Shown here piece by piece: positions 7,386 through 14,706 of a DNA stretch of 49,955 nucleotides (the stretch's first letter is position 1; each line of letters opens with the position of its first letter). Source of the DNA: Planctomycetota bacterium. Its GTDB lineage: Bacteria > Planctomycetota > UBA1135. Under the pieces are notes generated by a model that was not told where the DNA came from, searched no databases, and was given only the letters and a program-made list of their open reading frames with translations. The DNA lies in the NCBI GenBank assembly GCA_022447335.1, contig JAKVCF010000001.1, positions 1 through 49,955 on the forward strand, in the 5' to 3' direction. Made by a program: the position numbers and the translations under genes.

Positions 7386-8921
7386 ATGGCCCAACTGACC
7401 CTCGGGAATTTCCTGTCTGAGGAAACTCTGCTTGCCGTTGCCGACGGCCAAGCGCTGCGACTCAGATTTGGCCGCGAGGCCCAGGTGCGAGTGCGTGCGG
7501 CACGCGCGACAGTGGAGTCGATTGTGAAGAGCGGTCGGCCGGTTTACGGAGTGAATACGGGATTTGGCGCACTCGCTAATCATTCGATTGACGCAGCCAA
7601 TACGGGCGTTCTGCAGCGGAATTTGCTGCTCTCACACGCAGTGGGCTGCGGCGATGATATGCGGCCCGAAGAGAAGCGATTAGCCTTGCTTTTGCGCATC
7701 CAGTCCATGTGCCAGGGAGTTAGTGGCGTGCGCCCGGAAGTCGTTCGCTGGCTCATGCGCTTGTATGAATCGGGGTGGTTGCCGCGCGTTCCTGAACAAG
7801 GCTCAGTAGGAGCGTGCGGTGATTTAGCGCCGCTTGCGCACTTGGCCCTACCGCTGGTTGGCGCCGGCGAGATGGTTTCGCCTGAGGGTAAGCAGATGTC
7901 CGCAGCTCGTGCACTCAAAAAAATCGGGCTTGAGCCGATGGGACTTACTGCGAAGGAGGGGTTGGCATTAATTAATGGAGTGCAGATCTCGAATGCGATC
8001 GGTATTGGTGCGCTCGCACGCCTGCGCAAGCTTTCGGCAAGTGCCGACGTTGCGGGCGCACTGTCGGTTGAAGGTTTGATGGGTAGTCATCGCCCATTTG
8101 ATTCCCGCGTGGTTAAGGTTCGCCCGCACCCAGGTGCAGGCGCGACAGCATCCAATCTTCGCAAGCTGTTGCGCGGTTCGCAGGTCGCCAAGTCGCATGC
8201 GCAATGTGAGCGTGTGCAAGATCCATATAGTTTTCGCTGCATGCCGCAGGTACACGGTGCGGCCAAAGATGTAGTCGCTCATTTGGCAGACGTTCTCGTG
8301 CGTGAAGCCAACGCGGCGACGGATAATCCACTCATCTTCCCAGACCGTGGCGACACTATTTCAGCAGGGAATTTCCATGGCCAGCCAATCGCTTTGCCCT
8401 TGGATTACGCAGCGAATGCCTGCTGCAGTTGGGGTAACATTAGTGAGCGGCGTACGAGCGAGTTGATTCATCCCGCGATGTCAGGGTTGCCAGCCTTTCT
8501 TACTCCGGAGCCTGGATTGAATTCAGGTCTTATGATTCCACAGGTCGTTGCAGCGGCGCTGATTAGCGAAAATAAGGTCCTTGCTCATCCCGCGAGCGCT
8601 GATTCAGTGACGACTTCAGCTGACCAAGAGGATCACGTGTCTATGGCGAATCACGCCGCGCGCAAGCTGCGCCAGGCGGCGCAAAATACCGAGCGAGTTA
8701 TTGCTATCGAGTTTTACACCGCGGCGCAGGCGCGAGAGTTCCACCTTGAATTGCGTGCTGGCAAGGGGGCGCAGGCGGCTTACGATCGATTGCGTGCCGA
8801 CATTCCGGCGTTGCGCCAGGACCGTTATATGGGCGCTGAGATCGACCATGTGCACGACTTGGTCGCGCAAGGGGAGTTAGTGTCAGCGGCGGAAGCAGTC
8901 GTTGGCAAGCTAGAACGCTAA
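7386..8921 (+). CDS. hutH: histidine ammonia-lyase with Ala-Cys-Gly at the MIO site
   Basis: A full-length (511-residue) cytoplasmic histidase, which deaminates L-histidine to trans-urocanate, the first step of the Hut pathway. Family motifs are intact: YGVNTGFGALAN at residues 54-65, GDLAPLAHLALPLVG after the cofactor site, DPYSFRCMPQVHGA, SAGNFHGQPIALPLDY and TSADQEDHVSMAN. The residues that normally cyclise into the MIO electrophile are Ala-Ser-Gly. Here they are Ala143-Cys144-Gly145, codon TGC at 7815-7817. In Pseudomonas putida histidase the engineered Ser-to-Cys variant is reported to stay active, so this enzyme may well be functional. HutU lies 2.9 kb downstream, separated by four unrelated genes. 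Lack of tyrosine- or phenylalanine-lyase features favours histidine as substrate. Confidence 0.95.
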   Translation: MAQLTLGNFLSEETLLAVADGQALRLRFGREAQVRVRAARATVESIVKSGRPVYGVNTGFGALANHSIDAANTGVLQRNLLLSHAVGCGDDMRPEEKRLALLLRIQSMCQGVSGVRPEVVRWLMRLYESGWLPRVPEQGSVGACGDLAPLAHLALPLVGAGEMVSPEGKQMSAARALKKIGLEPMGLTAKEGLALINGVQISNAIGIGALARLRKLSASADVAGALSVEGLMGSHRPFDSRVVKVRPHPGAGATASNLRKLLRGSQVAKSHAQCERVQDPYSFRCMPQVHGAAKDVVAHLADVLVREANAATDNPLIFPDRGDTISAGNFHGQPIALPLDYAANACCSWGNISERRTSELIHPAMSGLPAFLTPEPGLNSGLMIPQVVAAALISENKVLAHPASADSVTTSADQEDHVSMANHAARKLRQAAQNTERVIAIEFYTAAQAREFHLELRAGKGAQAAYDRLRADIPALRQDRYMGAEIDHVHDLVAQGELVSAAEAVVGKLER

Positions 8922-8951
8922 GTCGGGATCGTCGACGGTAGGCAGCTTTCG

Positions 8952-8957
8952 TAGGCT
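8952..8957 (+). promoter_or_regulatory. -10-like box TAGGCT of the EamA gene
   Basis: TAGGCT six bases before GTG 8964. The AAAGGA between box and start touches the GTG, too close to act as a normal Shine-Dalgarno. Confidence 0.45.
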
Positions 8958-8963
8958 AAAGGA

Positions 8964-9878
8964 GTGCTCGCCTTACTAGCCGCTACGCTGATCTGGTCTT
9001 TCAGTTTTGGGATTATTAAGCAGGTGCTTGCCGGAGTTCCTGGCGAGTGGATTGCATTCCTCCGACTAGCCCTAGCGGCGAGTTTTTTCCTGTTAATCGC
9101 CGCGCGCCTTGGACAAGGTGGACCGCGATTGCGACTCGGGGCAATCGGCGGTGTGCAGTTTGGCCTGATGTACGTGCTCTACCTCAAGAGTTACGAGTGG
9201 CTTATGGCTTGGGAAGTCGCGCTCTTCACTGCGTTCACGCCAATCTGGGTGTTGCTATTTGAGGCAAGATGGCGCAAGGGTAGCGCGCCACAGGTGGCAC
9301 ATATCGCTTGGCTGGCGGTGGCTATTTGCGTCTTAGGGGCGTGGCTGATTCGGGCGGATGAAGTCGATCTGCCGCGCTTTGGAGAGGGCTTTTTTTGGGT
9401 CCAAGCAGCCAACCTTTGCTTTGCTTTTGGTCAGGTGGCCTATCGGCGCATACTTGTCGATCGACCCGATGTGCAGGACGCGAGTGCGCATGCTTGGATG
9501 TTCCTTGGGGGCACCTTGGTCGCGGGCATCTTTGCCGGATGGCGGTTCCTTGTCGGATTTTTAAACAGTCCGATTCATGCCATCGAGTCGTTTGCCATCG
9601 ATCTGCAGCAGATGGCCGCTCTGGTCTATCTCGGTCTGGTTGCAGCAGGTTTCGGGTTCCTCCTTTGGAACGCTGGCGCGCGGCAGGTTTCGGCTGGCGT
9701 GCTTGCGACGATGAACAATCTCAAGGTTCCAGGGGCAGTATTGATATCGCTACTGTTTTTTGGCGAGTCTCTCAGTGTGAGCGGTTCTAGCGGCGAAGTT
9801 GCGCGGAAGTGGATCGGGATGGCGTTAGTGCTCGCGGCCGTGCTCGTAGCCGGCTTCGCTGCACGCTCTCGCAGATGA
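8964..9878 (+). CDS. EamA/DMT-superfamily transporter
   Basis: A 304-residue polytopic membrane protein with about ten hydrophobic helices, arranged as two EamA repeats. The first begins LALLAATLIWSFSFGIIKQVL. The second begins near residue 150 (FFWVQAANLCFAFGQVAYRRIL). These proteins are usually inner-membrane exporters of amino acids or other metabolites; the substrate is not readable from sequence. The start is GTG, since no ATG fits before the first helix and a TAGGCT box lies six bases upstream. It follows hutH by 42 bases but has its own promoter-like box, so it is probably a separate transcript. It converges with the HAD gene across 39 bases. Confidence 0.88.
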   Translation: MLALLAATLIWSFSFGIIKQVLAGVPGEWIAFLRLALAASFFLLIAARLGQGGPRLRLGAIGGVQFGLMYVLYLKSYEWLMAWEVALFTAFTPIWVLLFEARWRKGSAPQVAHIAWLAVAICVLGAWLIRADEVDLPRFGEGFFWVQAANLCFAFGQVAYRRILVDRPDVQDASAHAWMFLGGTLVAGIFAGWRFLVGFLNSPIHAIESFAIDLQQMAALVYLGLVAAGFGFLLWNAGARQVSAGVLATMNNLKVPGAVLISLLFFGESLSVSGSSGEVARKWIGMALVLAAVLVAGFAARSRR

Positions 9879-9917
9879 ATCAATGTCGCTCTTAGCGTTA
9901 GTGTTGCGATTGAGCAG

Positions 9918-10577
9918 CTACATGCGGACTTCGTGGAGGTCTGTCATGACGTGATGTGCTTCAGCGAACTGCTTGGCAGGCAGCGGGAGCGATGGCACGG
10001 CAATCGTGTAGCATCCCGCAGCAAAAGCAGAGCGCGTTCCGGTCGGCGAGTCTTCAATTGCTAGGCACTCTTCTGCCGCAAAGCCTAGGCGGAAAGCTCC
10101 TTCGAGATAGGGGTCTGGGTGCGGTTTGCTGCGTTCTGAATCAGTCTCGCCCGAGAGCCAAGTCTTGAACCAGCGGCCGAAGTCACCTCGGTCGGCAATG
10201 ATGTCTAACTGCTGGCGCGGCGCCGCAGTGACTACTGCCATCGGCAGCCCAATTTGGTGCAGAGTTTCGAGCAAAGGCACTGCTCCAGGCATCCACTGTG
10301 GCCCATCTTCCTCAAACATACGGATAAAGATCCGACTGCGAATTTTGGTCAGCTCTTCGTTGGTTGGCTCGAGATTGAAGTCAGCTCGCATCGAATTCCA
10401 AAATTCCGATTCATTCCAGCCAATCCAATCGTGAATATGCGGCGCAGCTGCTTGACGGCGACGGTATTTTGCGATGACTTCCATCGCGGAGTTCCAGTGC
10501 AGATGCTCGGAGTCGAGCAGGGTGCCGTCCATGTCAAAGAGGACAGCCGAAGGGAGGGACCAGCTGGGGTGGCTCAT
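9918..10577 (-). CDS. HAD-superfamily hydrolase (phosphoglucomutase/phosphatase-like)
   Basis: A 219-residue cytoplasmic HAD hydrolase. Motif I is VLFDMDGTLLDSE (nucleophile Asp15, acid/base Asp17). A helical cap of the beta-phosphoglucomutase type follows. Motif II is in VVTAAPRQQ, the motif III lysine is in KPHPDPYL, and motif IV is AIEDSPTGTRSA. Length and cap type match subfamily IA sugar-phosphate phosphatases and mutases. The serine/threonine of motif II is replaced by the VTAAPR sequence, still with Thr available. Substrate unknown. It shares orientation with the SixA-like gene 51 bases upstream and may be co-transcribed with it. Confidence 0.9.
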   Translation of the reverse strand: MSHPSWSLPSAVLFDMDGTLLDSEHLHWNSAMEVIAKYRRRQAAAPHIHDWIGWNESEFWNSMRADFNLEPTNEELTKIRSRIFIRMFEEDGPQWMPGAVPLLETLHQIGLPMAVVTAAPRQQLDIIADRGDFGRWFKTWLSGETDSERSKPHPDPYLEGAFRLGFAAEECLAIEDSPTGTRSAFAAGCYTIAVPSLPLPAKQFAEAHHVMTDLHEVRM

Positions 10578-10628
10578 CGTGCTGACGGTTGGGGGCGTCC
10601 TAGGTAAGACTTGCCGCCTGGGTTTAGT

Positions 10629-11141
10629 CTAGACCTGATCGGTTTTGTGCGATGGCAACTGCTTTGGTGGAAGTAGCAGGCGCAACTCGCCCTCATTTTC
10701 GTCCAATGCACGCCAGCTTTCGTGTGGCATGTCAATCTGCGCGAGCGCCGCTGTCGGATAGCGAAGTCGCGCGCCGGTCAGCAGCTGCACTAGGCCTGAG
10801 CAGCCCGGTTCGTGCGCGATGACTAGCAGCGTCGTAGTTTTCGCTTCCATCTGTTGGATGCGTCGCAGTAGGCCTTTCGCGTCAGCTAGGTAGAGCTCCG
10901 GAAGTAGTTCGCAATGCGGCGCCTCAGCACCCCAGCCTGCGTCAGACAGAATTTCCCAGGTTTCAATGGTTCGGCGGGCATCCGCGCACAGCGCGCGATG
11001 TGGTTGCGGGCCGGTTTTCGCCGAATACTTGCCCATCGCCTTTACTGCTTTGCGACCACGCTTGGAAAGCGGCCGCTGATGATCAGGCAGGTCGTGGTCC
11101 CAGTCTGACTTGCCGTGGCGGAGGAGTAAGAGGGTGCGCAT
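10629..11141 (-). CDS. SixA-like histidine phosphatase
   Basis: A 170-residue member of the histidine phosphatase (phosphoglycerate mutase-like) superfamily. The catalytic motif LLLRHGKSDW has the phospho-accepting His9. PDHQRPLSKRGRKA is the characteristic SixA-type continuation, and the second histidine is in VIAHEPGCSG. SixA proteins dephosphorylate phosphohistidine in phosphorelay or PTS proteins, but short members of the family also act on small molecules. No phosphorelay partner is adjacent, so SixA-like is as far as I go. A TAGGCT box sits 19 bases upstream of the ATG, giving a short leader instead of a leaderless start. A DUF4345 gene lies just upstream on the same strand. Confidence 0.85.
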   Translation of the reverse strand: MRTLLLLRHGKSDWDHDLPDHQRPLSKRGRKAVKAMGKYSAKTGPQPHRALCADARRTIETWEILSDAGWGAEAPHCELLPELYLADAKGLLRRIQQMEAKTTTLLVIAHEPGCSGLVQLLTGARLRYPTAALAQIDMPHESWRALDENEGELRLLLPPKQLPSHKTDQV

Positions 11142-11163
11142 AGCGGGAAGGCTTCGGATCAGC

Positions 11164-11577
11164 CTACGTGCGCGCTCGTTGGAGCAGGGTGAGGCCAGTA
11201 AGGAGCGTGACGACCATTACGACTTCGGCGAGCAGAAAAGCGATGGTCGGACCACCCTCAGTACCTTGCATCACTGCGCCTAATCCGCGACCGAGTGGAA
11301 GGCCGAGCCAGCACAGCCCGATGGTGCGTACGCGTTCGGTGTGGGGGCTATGTGGTTGAGTTGCTAGTGGTCTTAAGCTACCGAGCAGTAATAGACCCAT
11401 TGCTGCCCACATGCCGCCGTAAAGCGCGCGGATCTCTCCGAAGCCAAAGGCATTCTGCGGTTCGAGGGAGACGCTTTCGGCGGTTTCCTGCGGATAGGCG
11501 AGCCCAAGCAATCCAAATCCGAGCGCAATCAGTCCGTTGAGTGCGATGAGTACGAAGGCGATGCGAGAGGTGTTCAT
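11164..11577 (-). CDS. DUF4345-like small membrane protein
   Basis: A 137-residue protein with four predicted transmembrane helices: FVLIALNGLIALGFGLLGLAY, ALYGGMWAAMGLLLLGS, IGLCWLGLPLGRGLGAVM and FLLAEVVMVVTLLTGLTLL. The GEIRALYGGMWAAMG segment resembles the conserved part of DUF4345 proteins, whose function is unknown. I start at ATG 11575-11577 (MNTSRIAF). A longer version from 11649 adds 24 residues that do not look like the family and would precede the first helix with polar sequence. It lies 22 bases upstream of the sixA-like gene in the same direction, so the two may share a transcript. Confidence 0.7.
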   Translation of the reverse strand: MNTSRIAFVLIALNGLIALGFGLLGLAYPQETAESVSLEPQNAFGFGEIRALYGGMWAAMGLLLLGSLRPLATQPHSPHTERVRTIGLCWLGLPLGRGLGAVMQGTEGGPTIAFLLAEVVMVVTLLTGLTLLQRART

Positions 11578-11696
11578 GGAAAAAATCAGCCTCTTTCCAC
11601 GACTAGTCCGGAAGCAAGTGCTGAACAAGAGTGTGGCACTGAGGTTCAACGTAGTTTAGACGTGGAAGAATGGCGCCGTCTTTTGGTCTATGCAAA

Positions 11697-11722
11697 ACTT
11701 TGAGCTTAGACTTTGAGCTTAG
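11697..11722. repeat. perfect tandem duplication of a 13-bp unit upstream of hutU
   Basis: ACTTTGAGCTTAG occurs twice head to tail, about 112 bases before the hutU start. It lies in a 257-base intergenic stretch shared by divergent DUF4345 and hutU. Adjacent direct repeats here could be binding sites for a regulator or a replication-slippage duplication. The rest of the stretch shows only the hutU -10-like box. Confidence 0.6.
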
Positions 11723-11822
11723 AATGATCTTTTGAAGACTAGGTATAGGTGATCGTTTTGGTGCGAGTGCACGGGGCGTCATCCTTAGGTGAGGACTACT
11801 TAGTTCGCTGCGGGCTTCCCCG

Positions 11823-11828
11823 TAGAAT
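11823..11828 (+). promoter_or_regulatory. -10-like box TAGAAT of hutU
   Basis: TAGAAT six bases before ATG 11835. It is identical to the hutH box, so the two enzymes may be expressed in parallel from separate promoters. Confidence 0.5.
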
Positions 11829-11834
11829 GGGGAG

Positions 11835-13520
11835 ATGCCAGTGACCGAACAGGATCTTCTGAAGATTACCCCTGGCGCTCAACAGGCGCCGCATGGCAGC
11901 GAATTGCACTGCAAAGACTGGCACGCCGAAGCGGCCTTGCGCATGTTCCTGAATAACCTCGATGCCGAGGTGGCGGAGCGACCGGAGGATCTCGTTGTGT
12001 ACGGCGGCACCGGTAAAGCAGCGCGTGACTGGGAGTCGGCGCAGAAGATTGTGCACACACTGCAGCGGCTCGAGAGCGACGAGACCATGCTGGTGCAATC
12101 GGGCAAGCCGGTTGCCGTGTTTCGCACGCGCCCTGGAGCGCCCAAGGTGCTGATCGCGAACAGCAACCTAGTCGGCAAATGGGCGACCTGGGAGCATTTC
12201 CGCGAGCTCGAGCGCCAAGGGTTGATGATGTACGGCCAGATGACAGCCGGCTCATGGATCTACATCGGCACGCAGGGCATTCTGCAAGGCACCTACGAGA
12301 CCTTTGCGTCCGCAGCGACCAAGAGTTTTGGCGGAACCTTGAAAGGCACGCTCTCGGTGACGGCGGGTTGCGGCGGCATGGGGGGCGCGCAGCCGCTGGC
12401 CGTGACGATGAATGAGGGCACTTGTCTGATCGCTGACGTTGAGCAGGCGCGCTTGGACTTTCGCCTGCGCACCAAGTATCTCGATGAAGTGCAACCCAGT
12501 ATCGACGCCGCGATTGCGCGCGCACTGCAGGCCAAAGGGGCAGGAGAAGCCGTCAGCATCGGCGTTTGCTGCAATGCGACCGAGCTCCTGCAGACGCTGA
12601 TCGATCGTGACATCACGCCCGAGCTGCTGACCGACCAAACTAGCGCACACGATCCGCTCGGGGGTTATGTGCCGAACAGAATGAGCTTCGACGAGGCCAC
12701 GGCGCTGCGCAAGCGCGACGCCGAGGCTTATCAGGATCACAGCTTTCGCACCATGGGTGAGCACGTGAAGCTGATGCTCGAGCTGCAGAAGCGCGGCTCG
12801 GAGACCTTTGACTACGGCAACAACCTGCGCGGCTTTGCGCAGGAGCGCGCTGGTGTCGAGAACGCCTTCGACTTCCCCGGCTTTGTGCCCGCGTACATTC
12901 GTCCGCTGTTCTGCGAGGGCATGGGGCCCTTCCGCTGGGCGGCGCTGTCGGGTGATCCGGAAGACATTCGCAAGACCGACGAAGCCATCCTGCGGTTGTT
13001 TCCGCACAAGGAATCACTCTGCCGCTGGATCAAGATGGCCGGCGAGCGCGTGGCTTTCCAGGGCCTACCTTCGCGGATCTGCTGGCTGGGTTACGGCGAG
13101 CGTCATATCGCCGGTCTTGAGTTCAACCGCATGGTGCGAGATGGCGAACTGAGCGCGCCGGTTGCACTAGGTCGTGATCACCTGGACTGCGGTTCTGTGG
13201 CCAGTCCCAACCGCGAAACCGAAGCCATGAAGGATGGCACCGACGCCGTGGCCGACTGGCCGTTGCTCAACGCCATGTTGGCGGTAGCCGGCGGTGCAAG
13301 CTGGGTCAGCCTGCACCACGGGGGTGGAGTGGGCATCGGCTACAGTCAGCACTCGGGCCAAGTCATTTGCTGCGACGGCTCAGCTGAGACCGACGAGCGC
13401 ATTCGCGCCGTGTTGACCAACGACCCCGGCATGGGTGTCGTACGTCACGTCGACGCCGGATACGACGAGGCTTTCACCGCCATGCGCGAGCGCGGCGTGG
13501 ACGTGCCAGGCGTGGAATAG
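11835..13520 (+). CDS. hutU: urocanate hydratase
   Basis: A 561-residue urocanase, near the usual length of about 555. It adds water to urocanate, giving 4-imidazolone-5-propionate, the second step of histidine degradation. It is cytoplasmic, homodimeric and uses tightly bound NAD+. Visible signatures include VYGGTGKAARDWES, LMMYGQMTAGSWIYIGTQG, the NAD-binding TAGCGGMGGAQPLA, the active-site cysteine region FCEGMGPFRWAALSG and SLHHGGGVGIGYSQH. ATG 11835 matches the TAGAAT box. However GTG 11841 sits six bases after a GGAG, so a Shine-Dalgarno start two codons later is also possible. Codons here are richer in C/G endings than in most neighbours. HutI and HutG/F are not in the window. Confidence 0.97.
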   Translation: MPVTEQDLLKITPGAQQAPHGSELHCKDWHAEAALRMFLNNLDAEVAERPEDLVVYGGTGKAARDWESAQKIVHTLQRLESDETMLVQSGKPVAVFRTRPGAPKVLIANSNLVGKWATWEHFRELERQGLMMYGQMTAGSWIYIGTQGILQGTYETFASAATKSFGGTLKGTLSVTAGCGGMGGAQPLAVTMNEGTCLIADVEQARLDFRLRTKYLDEVQPSIDAAIARALQAKGAGEAVSIGVCCNATELLQTLIDRDITPELLTDQTSAHDPLGGYVPNRMSFDEATALRKRDAEAYQDHSFRTMGEHVKLMLELQKRGSETFDYGNNLRGFAQERAGVENAFDFPGFVPAYIRPLFCEGMGPFRWAALSGDPEDIRKTDEAILRLFPHKESLCRWIKMAGERVAFQGLPSRICWLGYGERHIAGLEFNRMVRDGELSAPVALGRDHLDCGSVASPNRETEAMKDGTDAVADWPLLNAMLAVAGGASWVSLHHGGGVGIGYSQHSGQVICCDGSAETDERIRAVLTNDPGMGVVRHVDAGYDEAFTAMRERGVDVPGVE

Positions 13521-13577
13521 GCAGATTCAGATCTGCGGTCGGTTTCGTCATTCGAGCGCGTCGCCGACCGAAAGGGA

Positions 13578-14534
13578 TCAGTAGGCAGCGGGAGCGGGCA
13601 GCGGCTTCGTGCCGGCGCTGGTGGTGCGGATTGAGAACACGCGGCTGCGCGCCGTGATGTAAAGCGTCTTGCCGTCCGCGCCTCCAAAGGCGCAGTTCGT
13701 CGGCGCTTCCTCAAGCGGAAGTCGGGCAATCTCAATGCCGTCGGGGTCGAAGACCACGACCCCTTCGCGGGCGGTTGTGTAGAGCCGACCTTCTCGATCG
13801 ACTGCCATGCCATCGCTGAGACCGGGTGTCTGCCACTTGACGCTCATGTTGATGTCATTCACGCCACGGCGGTCGATGTTGTAGGCGGTAATCTGAGCCG
13901 GGGCCGAACGCATGTGCTCCTCCGGGTGTGAGTCGTGCCCGCCGGTGTCCGAGACGTAGAGAGTCTTGAAGTCGGGCGCAAAGGCAATGCCATTCGGCAT
14001 CGCGTGCAGGATGGAAACTTGGACTACCGTTCCCGCGTGCGGGTCAACGCGGTACACGCAGTTGCGGTCGACCTCGCGGCCCTCGCGTTGACGCGGCAGT
14101 CCCCACGGCGGATCGGTAAACCAGACCAGGCCCTCCTCATCGATGGCGAGGTCATTGGGGGAGTTGAGTCGCTTCTCGTTCCAGTGGCTCGCGACCGTTG
14201 TTAACGAACCGTCTTCCTCGGTACACACAATGTCGCGCGCTCCATGACGGCAGGTCATGAGGCGCCCGTTTCCATCGAGCAGGTTACCATTCGGATTTGC
14301 TTCCTCGCGAAAGACGTTCACGCCATCGACTTCGGTCCAGGACATCAGCTTGGCGTTCGGGATGTCGCTGAAGACCAACCTGGACTCGTTTGGAATCCAC
14401 ACCGGGCCTTCGGTAAAGCCCAAGTCCGACGCGATGGTCTGCACCGTCGCTCCTTCTTCAAAAACGGGAAGTTCGCTGAGGGCCGGCGAGCAGCTCGCGA
14501 GAAGGCCAAGGGGGAGGGTGCGCGCAAATCGCAT
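13578..14534 (-). CDS. SMP-30/gluconolactonase-like lipoprotein
   Basis: A 318-residue six-bladed beta-propeller of the SMP-30/gluconolactonase/LRE-like family. The N-terminus RFARTLPLGLLASCSP carries a good lipobox (L-A-S-C), so it is probably an exported lipoprotein. The metal-binding and substrate positions typical of the family are in LGFTEGPVWIPNESRL (Glu), LNSPNDLAID (Asn/Asp), AMPNGIAFAPD (Asn) and GLSDGMAVD (Asp). Relatives hydrolyse aldonolactones, but many bacterial paralogues have unknown substrates. The gene is convergent with hutU. TATTCT eight bases upstream supports the ATG. Confidence 0.88.
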   Translation of the reverse strand: MRFARTLPLGLLASCSPALSELPVFEEGATVQTIASDLGFTEGPVWIPNESRLVFSDIPNAKLMSWTEVDGVNVFREEANPNGNLLDGNGRLMTCRHGARDIVCTEEDGSLTTVASHWNEKRLNSPNDLAIDEEGLVWFTDPPWGLPRQREGREVDRNCVYRVDPHAGTVVQVSILHAMPNGIAFAPDFKTLYVSDTGGHDSHPEEHMRSAPAQITAYNIDRRGVNDINMSVKWQTPGLSDGMAVDREGRLYTTAREGVVVFDPDGIEIARLPLEEAPTNCAFGGADGKTLYITARSRVFSIRTTSAGTKPLPAPAAY

Positions 14535-14542
14535 GGGCGGGT

Positions 14543-14548
14543 AGAATA
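14543..14548 (-). promoter_or_regulatory. -10-like box TATTCT of the SMP-30-like gene
   Basis: TATTCT on the minus strand, eight bases before the ATG. Confidence 0.4.
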
Positions 14549-14706
14549 CGGAGTGCGAAGCAACTCATCCTGCTTTGTCAGCGCACAACAGAGTCGAATC
14601 GTTCGCCGTGGCGAATGGCAAACGACTGCGCTGATTTCCCTGCCACGTCCGTCGCTGTTGTACGGGCCGGCGCGCAGCTACGGCTGCCACCGACCTCACC
14701 ACGACG

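Noticed and set aside
11697..11722. CRISPR or minisatellite array
   Set aside because: Only two copies of a 13-bp unit, without spacers or cas genes.
12252..13007. Long antisense frame (251 codons) opposite hutU
   Set aside because: It is a mirror of the strongly C/G-ending codons of hutU. The encoded sequence has no family motifs, and hutU is unambiguous.
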